Assembly: GCA_002162755.1 (NCBI GenBank)
Contig: MAAS01000031.1
Span: 118,912 to 182,911 of the forward strand
Length of the DNA: 64,000 nucleotides
Direction of reading: 5' to 3'
From: Gammaproteobacteria bacterium 50_400_T64
GTDB taxonomy: Bacteria; Pseudomonadota; Gammaproteobacteria; Pseudomonadales; Porticoccaceae
This document shows positions 1-8,366 of this stretch, one piece after another. The position numbers and the translations under genes were made by a program. Position 1 is the first letter of the stretch. Every line of letters begins with the position of its first letter. The notes under the pieces were generated by a model. That model worked only from the letters and a program-made list of their open reading frames with translations. It did no database searches and was not told the origin of the DNA.

Positions 1-1115
1 CCGTCAGTAATGATGAGATGGAATCTGTGCTCGGCCAAATTGGTGGCAAACCCTCACGCGCACGCCGCATTGTGACGCGCAGCAACGGTATACGCAGCCG
101 CCACTACGCCGTTGATCCGGTGAGTGGCGAGGTCAGCCATACCAATGCACAATTAACGGCCGAAGCCGTAGAAAAATTGCAAAGTGATCATTTTGACCTA
201 TCGTCTTTACAGTGCCTGGCTTGCGGTACGGGTCAGGCCGATCAAATGATACCCAGCCACGCCGTGATGGTGCACGGAGAACTCGGTAAACCTTGCTGTG
301 AAGTCATCGCAACGGCTGGCGTTTGTGGCGCCGGTATGAGCGCCATGAAATATGCTTATCTGGGTATTGCCAGCGGTGAGTTTACTAATGCCATTGCTAC
401 CGGATCAGAAACCGCATCAACCATGATGCGCGCGGAAATGTTTGAACAGGAAGTGAGCAGCAGTGTTGATGCCCTGGAAACTCAGCCAGAAATCGCCTTT
501 GAAAAAGATTTTTTACGCTGGATGCTCTCCGATGGCGCGGGCGCTGTATTACTGGAACCCCAGCCCAAAAAACAAGGATTGTCGCTGCGTATTGAATGGA
601 TCTTCCAGCGCTCTTACGCCAATGAAATGGAAACCTGCATGTACAGCGGTGCAGAGAAAACAGCCGATGGCAAGTTGCGCGGCTGGCAACAACTACCCCC
701 TGATAGCTGGATGAAAAACTCCGTTTTCTCGGTTAAACAAGACGTAAAACTACTTAACGAGCATATTATTCACTATACGGTTGAAAAGCCTCTTACTGAA
801 ATAATGACCAGCAAATCGCTCAAACCTGAAGATGTGGATTATTTTTTACCGCATTATTCATCCCATTTTTTCCGTCAAAAAGTCTACGACGGCATGGCGA
901 AAGTGGGTTTCGAAATTCCCTTCGATCGTTGGTTTACCAACATCAGCACCAAAGGCAATATCGGCTCTGCATCGATTTACATCATCCTCGAAGAGCTATT
1001 TCACTCGGGGCGCTTAAAACCAGGCGAAACGATTCTTTGCTATGTGCCCGAAAGCGGCCGCTTTTCCACTGCTTTTATGCTGTTAACCGTATGTGATGCG
1101 AACCTGGAAGCCTGA
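1..1115 (+). CDS. DarB-like KAS III (3-oxoacyl-ACP synthase III family), 5' partial
   Basis: The reading frame is open from the first bases of the window (frame starting at base 3), so the Met codon at 18 is internal and the true start lies upstream. The visible 370 residues have the thiolase fold pattern of KAS III. The nucleophile is Cys in AGVCGAG (codon 324-326), His is in PHYSSHF, and Asn is in GNIGSAS, so the Cys-His-Asn triad is intact. Known: DarB-type KAS III enzymes join two acyl chains in dialkylresorcinol synthesis. The next gene starts directly after this stop, and an ACP, an ABC exporter and a BtrH-like gene follow, which fits the dialkylresorcinol half of a DAR-APE locus. Assignment to DarB rather than another KAS III subgroup is inference. 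A DarA-like cyclase gene would have to be upstream of the window. Confidence 0.75.
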   Translation, partial: VSNDEMESVLGQIGGKPSRARRIVTRSNGIRSRHYAVDPVSGEVSHTNAQLTAEAVEKLQSDHFDLSSLQCLACGTGQADQMIPSHAVMVHGELGKPCCEVIATAGVCGAGMSAMKYAYLGIASGEFTNAIATGSETASTMMRAEMFEQEVSSSVDALETQPEIAFEKDFLRWMLSDGAGAVLLEPQPKKQGLSLRIEWIFQRSYANEMETCMYSGAEKTADGKLRGWQQLPPDSWMKNSVFSVKQDVKLLNEHIIHYTVEKPLTEIMTSKSLKPEDVDYFLPHYSSHFFRQKVYDGMAKVGFEIPFDRWFTNISTKGNIGSASIYIILEELFHSGRLKPGETILCYVPESGRFSTAFMLLTVCDANLEA

Positions 1116-1520
1116 GTGAAACAAGACGAAGTCCCCCAGGATCAGTCTGCCGCTTTCGAAGGGCAAAAAAAGCCCCTCTATGTACTCGACAAAGACGGCC
1201 ACTACACCACTGAGCTGTCCAGTGGCTGGGATGCCGAAGAGGTGGTACTCGACCAGGCCATTGCTCTGTTTGCCGCTCAATGTGAAGACGCCCGTCAGCG
1301 GGTCGAACAAAAACTCTGCGCATCACTTGAATACCACATGTATCAACGGCGCATGGATCTCACTGTGCTCGCGCAAAGCACCGGCTTCTTCAAATGGCAA
1401 ATCAAACGCCATATGAAGCCCCAGATATTTTCTCACCTCAGCCCCAAAAAACTAGCTCGCTACCAAGAGGCGCTCGGAATGAGTGCTGCTGAATTACAAG
1501 CGATGCCTGATAAAGACTAA
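1116..1520 (+). CDS. Conserved-looking small protein of the pigment locus, function unknown
   Basis: 134 residues. A GTG start abuts the TGA of the KAS III gene, with GGAAG five bases upstream, so translation is probably coupled. No catalytic motif is recognised. The protein is soluble, with an acidic N-terminal third. The C-terminal 60 residues (about 70-130) are helical and contain LAQSTGFFKWQIKRHM followed by a second helix pair, a pattern that could be a degenerate helix-turn-helix, but this is weak. Position between a KAS III and a BtrH-like gene suggests a role in the same pathway. I do not recognise the family. Confidence 0.6.
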   Translation: MKQDEVPQDQSAAFEGQKKPLYVLDKDGHYTTELSSGWDAEEVVLDQAIALFAAQCEDARQRVEQKLCASLEYHMYQRRMDLTVLAQSTGFFKWQIKRHMKPQIFSHLSPKKLARYQEALGMSAAELQAMPDKD

Positions 1521-1525
1521 AACCA

Positions 1526-2527
1526 ATGACCGCTATCGAATTTGATCACCGCCAAACTGCCCACTGCGAAAGTGGCGCCATGTCCGCCCTGCTACGCCAT
1601 AACGGTCTGGATATTTCTGAACCCATGGTTTTTGGTATCGCCAACGCCCTGACCTTTGCCTATCTGCCTTTTGTCAAAATCAGCGGCATGCCAATGATTG
1701 CCTATCGCATGCCACCCGGTCGCCTGATTAAAGGTTTCGCCTCACGCCTTGGCGTCACCATGCAGTTCGAGCGCTTTCGCGATGCCGAACAGGGCATGCT
1801 TGCACTCAATCGCCATCTTGATCAGGGGCGACCCGTTGGCCTGCAGGCTTCCGTTTATTGGCTGCCGTATTTCCCGCAAGATATGCGTTTTCATTTTAAT
1901 GCACACAATCTGGTTGCCTACGGCTATGAAGACGAAACCTATCGACTCAGCGACCCGACTTTTGAACACCCCGTTAACAGTGATTACCAGGCATTAAAAA
2001 AAGCCCGTTTTGTTAAGGGCATGCTAGCGCCGAAAGGGTTAATTTATTACCCCACTAGCATCCCCGAAAACCCGGATTTACCCCAGGCCATTCGCAAAGC
2101 TATCAAGGGCAGTGTCAATATGATGCTACGTACACCCCTGCCCATTATTGGGGTGAGCGGTATACGTTATGTCGCGAAAAAATTTCGTGCGATGGGCGCG
2201 ACCCATGAGCAAAAGGAAAGCCACAATAAACTGGTTATCGGCCACATGGTGCGTATGCAAGAAGAGATTGGTACGGGAGGCGCAGGGTTTCGCTTTCTTT
2301 ACGCCTCATTTTTGCAGGAGGCCGCTGGGCTATTAGACTGCCCCAAACTAGAAGCGGCTTCGCAGCAGTTTACCGATACCGGTGATGAGTGGCGTCGCTT
2401 TGCATTATTTTCAGCAAAAATGCTCAAAGGTCGAATGGCGCTTGATTACGATAAGCTAGCAGATCAGCTACTCGTTATTGCCGATAGTGAAGCCGCCAGC
2501 TTTCGACAGTTGCAACAAGCTATTTAG
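1526..2527 (+). CDS. BtrH N-terminal domain / DUF4872-type acyltransferase-like protein
   Basis: 333 residues. The first 160 residues match the BtrH N-terminal pattern: a papain-like fold with Cys14 in the HCESGAM motif and an aromatic-rich stretch after it. The C-terminal half is helical, as in the partner domain DUF4872. Known: BtrH moves an acyl group from an acyl carrier protein onto an amino sugar in butirosin synthesis, and homologues occur in resorcinol and flexirubin-type loci. Inference: here it could move the aryl polyene acyl chain from an ACP onto the second polyketide and so make the ester bond. The start is the ATG five bases after the previous stop. No signal peptide is visible, so a cytoplasmic location is expected. 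Converges with the ketosynthase-like gene at 2555. Confidence 0.75.
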   Translation: MTAIEFDHRQTAHCESGAMSALLRHNGLDISEPMVFGIANALTFAYLPFVKISGMPMIAYRMPPGRLIKGFASRLGVTMQFERFRDAEQGMLALNRHLDQGRPVGLQASVYWLPYFPQDMRFHFNAHNLVAYGYEDETYRLSDPTFEHPVNSDYQALKKARFVKGMLAPKGLIYYPTSIPENPDLPQAIRKAIKGSVNMMLRTPLPIIGVSGIRYVAKKFRAMGATHEQKESHNKLVIGHMVRMQEEIGTGGAGFRFLYASFLQEAAGLLDCPKLEAASQQFTDTGDEWRRFALFSAKMLKGRMALDYDKLADQLLVIADSEAASFRQLQQAI

Positions 2528-2554
2528 CGCTATCCAAAGTCAAAAAAACCAGAC

Positions 2555-3436
2555 TCAAACAAGGGTGTGAGTAACGTGGGTACGACCCGCCTCATCGCCG
2601 CATAAAGTAATTAAAGCCGCCTGTTTTTTCTCTTGAATAAAACGCATTAACACACCACCCGTGCGCGAGGGATAATAGTCGAGATCTGGCTCATAAAACG
2701 GCAGTCCCAACTCAGCCCTATTAAACGCCGCTGGCTTTAAGGGGTCACTGTAAATAAAGGTATTCGACTGTTGTACTAAGGCTTTGTCGAGCCAACGCCG
2801 CAAGCTGTATTCATCCGGTAAAACGTCAACCTCAGTAATCGTCGCTAGTGCATTCTCTTTTTCCTCTGCCATCGCTTCGCCATGACGGCGGAGTAGAAAC
2901 CAGTGGCTGCCTTCTGCCAGAGCCGTATCTTCAGGGATACCCATGCGTTGGCAATGATCAGCCTGCACCGGCGCACCTTCATCCACCACACCTATTAATG
3001 CCTGCTCAATTGTGCCATTTTGCAAATCGAGGCGAGCAAGCTCTAATACCGCTTCCAGAGAGGCATTGGCGCGGGAAACAAAAATGTTTTTACCCTGTAA
3101 ATTTAAATTGCGCGCCACGTAATAACCGGCTGAATTACTCAGAGTATTAATAAAATTTGCCGGTTTGGGTATTTGCCCGTGTACAAACATCTGCTCCTGC
3201 ACCTTGATGGTGTTACAGACAGCAGCAAAACGCGAGCCGATATAAAGCCCCGTTTTACCATCGAGACAAACCGACTCTGCACAACGGGCAGCACCCAGCA
3301 AACACAGTTGAATAAAGCGGTCGATACGCCGAAAACGCTCACCGCAAATTGTATTTACCTCTGCACGCAGTTCAGGTAAACCCTCTCGATCATTGATGGG
3401 TGCATAATAATCACCCAATGAAATTACATCTAACAT
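2555..3436 (-). CDS. Ketosynthase-like protein lacking the catalytic cysteine (chain-length-factor-like)
   Basis: 293 residues from an ATG at 3436; the open frame runs to a GTG at 3466, but the ATG has a GGA eight bases upstream and gives a normal N-terminus (MLDVISLGDYY). The protein follows the N-terminal thiolase half of a beta-ketoacyl synthase. At the nucleophile elbow it reads RANASLE, with Asn124 where active enzymes have Cys. The HGTGT and GHT histidine motifs of the C-terminal half are also absent, and it is about 100 residues shorter than FabF. It should therefore not condense acyl chains on its own. Known: chain length factors are dead ketosynthases that dimerise with an active one. 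Inference: its partner could be the KS encoded at 4485 or the KAS III at 1. Confidence 0.7.
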   Translation of the reverse strand: MLDVISLGDYYAPINDREGLPELRAEVNTICGERFRRIDRFIQLCLLGAARCAESVCLDGKTGLYIGSRFAAVCNTIKVQEQMFVHGQIPKPANFINTLSNSAGYYVARNLNLQGKNIFVSRANASLEAVLELARLDLQNGTIEQALIGVVDEGAPVQADHCQRMGIPEDTALAEGSHWFLLRRHGEAMAEEKENALATITEVDVLPDEYSLRRWLDKALVQQSNTFIYSDPLKPAAFNRAELGLPFYEPDLDYYPSRTGGVLMRFIQEKKQAALITLCGDEAGRTHVTHTLV

Positions 3437-3652
3437 TAATTGTATCCAGTAACAGTACTCGCGCACTCAACCCAACACTCGGCCAGGGAAAACGCTTTAA
3501 AAACGTATGTTTTTTTGCAAAGAAGACGAGCAAACATCAGACAATCATACCCCACTCAATGACTTAACAGACCACGTCATTGCCTATACTTTTCTTTGTT
3601 AGCTGCTATAGTTTCGAGCCAAGCTCACACCCGTATCTGTACAGGAATACTT

Positions 3653-4399
3653 ATGAACAAAACTCTTCTCTCTATTTTCTTTGGGTTATCACTCATAGCC
3701 AACATAGCGACTGGCGCAGACGTCATCGAGCAACGGCAAATTGATAAACTCGCAAATGGCGGCTCTACATCCATTCGAAACGCATCGCAAAGTATTTATC
3801 ACGCAGGCTCAAGTAATCGAGAAGTACTCGATGTCGTGGCCGAAGTGCTATTAACCAAATACAACTCTGGTGGTGGCTCAACCCATATTGATGCTATGGC
3901 CTGGGCTGTTAAAGCACTGGGGCAGTCAGGCGATTCCCGCTATCGTGCTGCTTTAGAAGAAGTACTCAACAATAGCGCCAATAAAAAACTGAAGAAATAC
4001 ACCAAGAAAGCGCTTAAAGGCATCTCTGGCAACGATGCCAAACCCTACAAAAAAGGCAGTGTTTCATTAGCAGCAATACAGAAAAAAACACAGAAAGCCA
4101 GCGCAAAAACCTCTAACAGATCAAGGTCTAGCTCAGGCGGAAAACTGGCAATTAGTAAAATCAAGGAAGGCATGGGTATGCAAGAGGTCTATGAACTGGC
4201 CGGCGAGCCTAGTGCAACGTATTCACACCAAACCGGTAAAGCCTGGATTCCTTTTAACTTTGGCGCAAGGGATGTTGCTCGAACGGTAGCACTCTATAAA
4301 GGACAAGGTCGCATCATATTCTCCTTGGTTTCTGCCTACAGTGGTGTATACCGCGTCGTTGAAATTGAGCTGAACCCTAACGAGTCTGGCTACCCTTAG
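3653..4399 (+). CDS. Exported protein with HEAT-like helices and a BamE-like C-terminal domain
   Basis: 248 residues from the ATG at 3653, which has AGGA six bases upstream; the longer open frame from 3596 lacks a good binding site. Residues 1-21 form a signal peptide (cut near NIATGA). Residues about 30-120 are helical repeats resembling HEAT units, then comes a Lys/Ser-rich linker (about 120-165). The last 80 residues have the layout ISKIKEGMGMQEVYELAGEP, typical of SmpA/OmlA/BamE-like small folds. A periplasmic role, perhaps protein or lipid handling at the outer membrane, is inference. It is the only + strand gene inside a - strand block of pigment genes, and its link to the pathway is by position only. 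Confidence 0.65.
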   Translation: MNKTLLSIFFGLSLIANIATGADVIEQRQIDKLANGGSTSIRNASQSIYHAGSSNREVLDVVAEVLLTKYNSGGGSTHIDAMAWAVKALGQSGDSRYRAALEEVLNNSANKKLKKYTKKALKGISGNDAKPYKKGSVSLAAIQKKTQKASAKTSNRSRSSSGGKLAISKIKEGMGMQEVYELAGEPSATYSHQTGKAWIPFNFGARDVARTVALYKGQGRIIFSLVSAYSGVYRVVEIELNPNESGYP

Positions 4400-4428
4400 C
4401 GGTCTGTTAAGCCCAAGTTGTAATCAGC

Positions 4429-4465
4429 GGTCTTATTGCAAGCCTTAAAAACTTGTAATAAGACC
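4429..4465. terminator. Hairpin between convergent genes
   Basis: Arms 4429-4442 and 4452-4465 pair over 14 bases with one G.T position, with a nine-base loop. It lies between the convergent genes ending at 4399 and 4485, so it could end transcription in both directions. There is no clear U-tract, which lowers confidence. Confidence 0.45.
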
Positions 4466-4484
4466 TCAAAGAAAAGATACAAAC

Positions 4485-5648
4485 TCATTGAACACGAAAA
4501 ATAAGACTGCAATTATTACCACCAAAGCCAAAAAAGTTGAGCATGTAATGCCCCTTACCCGCAGCTTGTGCCTGGGTGATGGGTGCCAAACCTAGAGACT
4601 CATCAAAACATTCAAAACCCGCGCTCGCGGGAAGACGACCTTCTGCAAGACAAGCTGACATTAAAGCTGCTTCGATAACACCGCAGCCCCCCAACGTGTG
4701 GCCAATATAAGATTTCAGCGAGAAAAATGGCGGCACCGTTGTGAAAACCTGGGTCATGCCCGCCGCCTCGCCATCATCGTTCAAGGGGCTACCCGTGCCA
4801 TGAGCCTTTATTGCCACGATATCGTCAGCGCTCATATTGCTTTGCTGGAGGGCATCGCGCATTACCAAAGCAATAGCGGAACCATCCGGATTAGAAGCGG
4901 CAATACTGTGTGTATCACAACGGCTGGCACCGCCACAGAAAGTAATACCGGCATCACCAGGTCTGGCGGCACTCAGCAGTAATACGCCACAGCCCTCCCC
5001 CAAAACCAAACCTTCACGGCGTTTATCAAAGGGGCGCATGGCCTCAGGGGCTAACAATTGCATACCGAAAAACCCAGCAAGGGTGGTCGTATTAAAAGTC
5101 TCAAGTCCGATCACAAGAGCGTAGTCGCTACGGCCCTCGGCAATCGTGGCCATGGCACCCAACAGAGCATTCGCACCACTCGTACAGGCGGTGTTGTACG
5201 CGTAGTCAGCCCCTAAAAATCCGTATTTTTCACGCAAGTGATTGCCAACTTGGGTGAAGCCATCCAGCGGAATCGGTGCTGCTGCGGGGTCGCTTTGTAA
5301 AGACTGCTGGTAGCGCACCTCACCGATATTAATACCGTAAGAGGAGGAACCAATAAACAGGGGCATGTTTTTGCGGACATCATCGCTGAGCTCAACATCA
5401 CCCAGCGCTTCATCAATGGCATAATCAAGTAACCACTGCAGGTGTTCAAGTGCAGCATCACCCGGCGAGCCAGTATTCAAGTCGTGCTCAACCGCTAAAT
5501 AAGGCACCTCAACGGGCTCATCAAAACCCTTGAGGATTTGGGTACGGTAAAGTCCTTTACCAGAAGCCATACTCTGTAGATTATTCTGCTTGCCTCGACC
5601 CAGGGCGGTAATCACCCCCACTCCTGCCACTTTCACTTGTTTTGTCAT
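4485..5648 (-). CDS. Beta-ketoacyl-ACP synthase, FabF/ApeO-like
   Basis: 387 residues, the usual length for KAS I/II. Cys155 lies in YNTACTSGAN, the first His in KAHGTGSPLNDD and the second His in SYIGHTLGGCG, so the Cys-His-His triad is complete. It extends acyl chains by decarboxylative condensation with malonyl-ACP. The ACP gene lies six bases upstream, so both are co-transcribed. This is one of three complete FabF-type ketosynthases in the locus, the others starting at 23928 and 26290. Inference: this one serves the second (non-aryl-polyene) chain, perhaps paired with the cysteine-less protein encoded at 2555. Could instead be a duplicated APE ketosynthase. Confidence 0.85.
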   Translation of the reverse strand: MTKQVKVAGVGVITALGRGKQNNLQSMASGKGLYRTQILKGFDEPVEVPYLAVEHDLNTGSPGDAALEHLQWLLDYAIDEALGDVELSDDVRKNMPLFIGSSSYGINIGEVRYQQSLQSDPAAAPIPLDGFTQVGNHLREKYGFLGADYAYNTACTSGANALLGAMATIAEGRSDYALVIGLETFNTTTLAGFFGMQLLAPEAMRPFDKRREGLVLGEGCGVLLLSAARPGDAGITFCGGASRCDTHSIAASNPDGSAIALVMRDALQQSNMSADDIVAIKAHGTGSPLNDDGEAAGMTQVFTTVPPFFSLKSYIGHTLGGCGVIEAALMSACLAEGRLPASAGFECFDESLGLAPITQAQAAGKGHYMLNFFGFGGNNCSLIFRVQ

Positions 5649-5654
5649 TGACTC

Positions 5655-5912
5655 TCACTCGGCCAGAATAAATTCAGCCAAAGCATCAATCGAGCTCAGG
5701 GCCATGCGCGTTTCGTTGCCGCCATCAATACGCTTGCCATAGCGACTTTTCACTTCCAGTGAGATACTTAAGGCATCGAGAGAATCTAAATCCATACGTC
5801 CATCGCTGCCAATCAAGCGCTCGTCATCTTCGATTTCATGGGCTTCCAGATCAACGTCACACTCTTCAACTACCAGTGCTTTGAGTTCTCGTTTAAGGGC
5901 GTTGAGCTCCAT
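5655..5912 (-). CDS. Acyl carrier protein
   Basis: 85 residues, acidic. Ser44 in MDLDSLDALS is the expected attachment site for 4'-phosphopantetheine. Carries acyl intermediates as thioesters. It sits directly before a ketosynthase gene (six-base gap) and after an ABC exporter, away from the two tandem ACPs at 12151 and 12417. This supports a separate acyl line, such as the DarC role in dialkylresorcinol synthesis (inference). It is modified presumably by the Sfp-type transferase encoded at 9162. The N-terminal part is longer and more acidic than in fatty acid ACPs. Confidence 0.88.
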   Translation of the reverse strand: MELNALKRELKALVVEECDVDLEAHEIEDDERLIGSDGRMDLDSLDALSISLEVKSRYGKRIDGGNETRMALSSIDALAEFILAE

Positions 5913-5942
5913 CTATATTATGTCCAGTCGTTAATAGTTGCG

Positions 5943-7139
5943 TTAGTTATTGCGCAGTCCACGTCGCGAAAATAAGCTTATCGACAAAAGCAGCAACACA
6001 AAACTAAAGATCAATAGTGCTCCACATTCTGCCAGAACATCGACCAGTTGAGCATTGCGCAGAAAAATATCGAGAAAACCGTCAAGCCCCCAGGCCATCG
6101 GCGAGAACTCGCTAAGCGTTTGCATGGCCGGCGGCATAATAAAGCGCGGCACCATGATGCCACCCACTGCCGCCATAATAATATTACAGACGCCGGCCAG
6201 AATAGTCGCCTGCTCTGTCGTCTTCGCTATCTGGGCGACAAAAATGGAGTAGGACACGGCTGCCAGGCTTGCACTGACAGCCACCATCGCCAGGCCCGGC
6301 AAGCTATTACCTAGCATTAAACGTTCACCCCCCAGCATCGGCACCAGATACATACCGATCAATAACATCACCACGACCTGTAATAAGTTGATGAAAAAAT
6401 AAGGGATCAACTTGCCAAAAAGTATCGTGTAATAAGGGAAACCCATCGTGTGCAAACGATCGAGCGTACCCTGATGGCGCTCGCTGATCAGGGTATTCGA
6501 CAGGGGGATGGCAATAAAAAACATCGAGAACAGTAGCCACCCCGGCACATTTTGTTGCACTGATGAAGGCCTGCTTTGATCTGCACTTGCATTGACATTG
6601 ACGTCGTAGAGATAGTGGCTGGCGATCATTTCAGGCATTTCAAGTTCCGGCAGGGGTTTTTGGGAGGCCGAAGAATCACTGAGCTGCTGCTGTAAATACA
6701 ACTGTCCTAGCAGGTTTTTCAATTGCGCTTTAATCAGCGACACCAGTACCGGCCGGGTGCCGGGGGCAATATCTAATTGCAAAACCAGCTCCCCGTCTGC
6801 CAATTTTTGCGCAAACCCCTCATTGATGAGCACCAAAAACTGACTCTCATCCGCTGCGGTCATGGCGCGCAAGTGGTCTTCATCGGCAGTGTTGGGCACA
6901 CGCCGGAGGTTTTCTATGAGGCCAATGTTTTGCACCAACTGCTGGCTTAAAGCACCATCATCTTGATTAAGTAGTAGGTAATCGACCTTCACCTTGCCAT
7001 CGTTTGCATACTGGTTTTGCAGGGCAAAGGTCATAATCAAAATAAAAACCGCCGGCATTACAAACAGTAATAACAAGCCGTGTAAATCCCGCCCCAACAA
7101 CAATAATTCTTTGTGTACAAAATATCGAAGACGCAGCAT
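5943..7139 (-). CDS. ABC-2 type exporter permease
   Basis: 398 residues from the ATG at 7139; the longer frame to 7217 would overlap the ATPase gene by 77 bases. One membrane segment near residue 25 is followed by a large periplasmic domain (about 45-200) and a cluster of five membrane segments at the C-terminus, the layout of ABC-2 permeases such as YhhJ/DrrB. It works with the ATPase encoded at 7141, whose stop lies one base before this start, so the two are translationally coupled. Substrate unknown; linkage suggests export of the pigment or of a precursor across the inner membrane. Confidence 0.85.
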   Translation of the reverse strand: MLRLRYFVHKELLLLGRDLHGLLLLFVMPAVFILIMTFALQNQYANDGKVKVDYLLLNQDDGALSQQLVQNIGLIENLRRVPNTADEDHLRAMTAADESQFLVLINEGFAQKLADGELVLQLDIAPGTRPVLVSLIKAQLKNLLGQLYLQQQLSDSSASQKPLPELEMPEMIASHYLYDVNVNASADQSRPSSVQQNVPGWLLFSMFFIAIPLSNTLISERHQGTLDRLHTMGFPYYTILFGKLIPYFFINLLQVVVMLLIGMYLVPMLGGERLMLGNSLPGLAMVAVSASLAAVSYSIFVAQIAKTTEQATILAGVCNIIMAAVGGIMVPRFIMPPAMQTLSEFSPMAWGLDGFLDIFLRNAQLVDVLAECGALLIFSFVLLLLSISLFSRRGLRNN

Positions 7140-7140
7140 A

Positions 7141-8064
7141 TCAGTCTCGCAATGACCGCTGAGTAAGATCAAGGAACAACTCTTCCAGGTTGTTGGCCCC
7201 GTAATGTATACGCCCAATGTTCAGTTGGCACTCCTGAAGCGTCTGTAGAGCATCGATAATGTCACTCGTAGAATCGACCTCTATATTAAGCCGCAGCAAG
7301 TCACGATGAAACGTTAACACCTGATGTAGCCTTTCCATGCTTTCCGCCGTAGGTAGCTCACAAAGATCAACACAAAAAGATTGTCGACTCCCTGCCTGTA
7401 GCAAGCTTTGAAGCGAGCCCTGCAACATGACCTGGCCCTTATCCACAATGACAATTTCATCACACAGCGCTTCCACCTCTTCCATGTAATGTGAGGTGTA
7501 AACAATCGTCGTACCCTGGGCATTAATTCGCTTGATGGCTTCCAAAATAAAATGTCGCGAATGGGGATCAATACCAACCGTTGGCTCATCAAGCAGCAGT
7601 AACTGGGGTTTATTCAGCAAGCCGATCGCCAGGTTCAAGCGACGCTTAAGGCCTCCAGACAAGCTGATCGCCTTTGCTTCAAGACGATCTTCAAGCCCAG
7701 TGATTTCACTCACGTCACGAATACGCTCGTTGATTACCGACTTGCTTAAGCCCTGGGCTCCGGCAAAAAAGGACAAATTCTCCCGCACACTTAATTGTTG
7801 ATAAAATGCATAATCCTGCGGCACCAAAGATAAGCGCGGCTTTAAGCGAGTATTTCGAGATGAGATGTCACAGCCGTCAACAAACACCGTATTGGCAGGG
7901 CAAGATAGCAAGCCACTTAATATCGACAGCAGCGTCGTTTTACCCGCACCATTGGGGCCCAACAAACCAAGGATGGTGTTGGCTGGCACCGCCAGCTCAA
8001 TATTCTGCAGGGCGGCTTGCTCAGCACCTTTATAGCGGAACTGTAATTGCTTAATTTTTATCAC
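7141..8064 (-). CDS. ABC exporter ATP-binding protein
   Basis: 307 residues from a GTG start at 8064. Walker A is GPNGAGKT (36-43), the signature is LSGGLKRRLN, Walker B is LLLLDEPTVG, and the switch His is in TSHYMEE. The last 80 residues are the C-terminal extension common in CcmA/DrrA-like exporters. It energises the permease encoded directly downstream. It is the first gene of a - strand operon (ATPase, permease, ACP, ketosynthase). Divergent from the dehydratase gene at 8367. Confidence 0.9.
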   Translation of the reverse strand: MIKIKQLQFRYKGAEQAALQNIELAVPANTILGLLGPNGAGKTTLLSILSGLLSCPANTVFVDGCDISSRNTRLKPRLSLVPQDYAFYQQLSVRENLSFFAGAQGLSKSVINERIRDVSEITGLEDRLEAKAISLSGGLKRRLNLAIGLLNKPQLLLLDEPTVGIDPHSRHFILEAIKRINAQGTTIVYTSHYMEEVEALCDEIVIVDKGQVMLQGSLQSLLQAGSRQSFCVDLCELPTAESMERLHQVLTFHRDLLRLNIEVDSTSDIIDALQTLQECQLNIGRIHYGANNLEELFLDLTQRSLRD

Positions 8065-8366
8065 AGGGGCTCAGGCAGGCCAGGGAGTACAGACTTTAAT
8101 CATTAGAAACTCGGACGAAAAGGTACTAAAAAATAGCTCTACTGATAGCCCCTTTAGCAGAAGAAGCAAACGGCCATATTCAATAAAAATTTATAATAAC
8201 AGGATTTATTGCTATCACCTTATATTTACACAAGTGCTTGCTCCATTGGCAAGCCCCCGTATTCACCTTATGATTGCCCAGGATCTGAAAATAGGATGAG
8301 CCGAAGAAATCACAGCCCCTCGCCTAAGACAGTGATACTTATAAAACAGAGGTTATTGGGCACGTA
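8065..8366. other. 302-base divergent intergenic region
   Basis: Lies between two outward-facing transcription units (ABC exporter operon and double-hotdog dehydratase), so it should hold both promoters. It is AT-rich in the middle (8150-8230). No confident -35/-10 pair, operator or RNA structure was recognised. The right edge carries GAGG a few bases before the ATG at 8367. Confidence 0.5.

Noticed and set aside
18-20. ATG as the start of the first gene
   Set aside because: The frame is open upstream to base 3 and reads VSNDE before this Met, as in the interior of related KAS III proteins, so the gene is cut by the window edge.
7140-7217. Longer N-terminus for the ABC permease
   Set aside because: Would overlap the ATPase gene by 77 bases; the ATG at 7139 lies directly after the ATPase stop and gives a normal membrane protein start.
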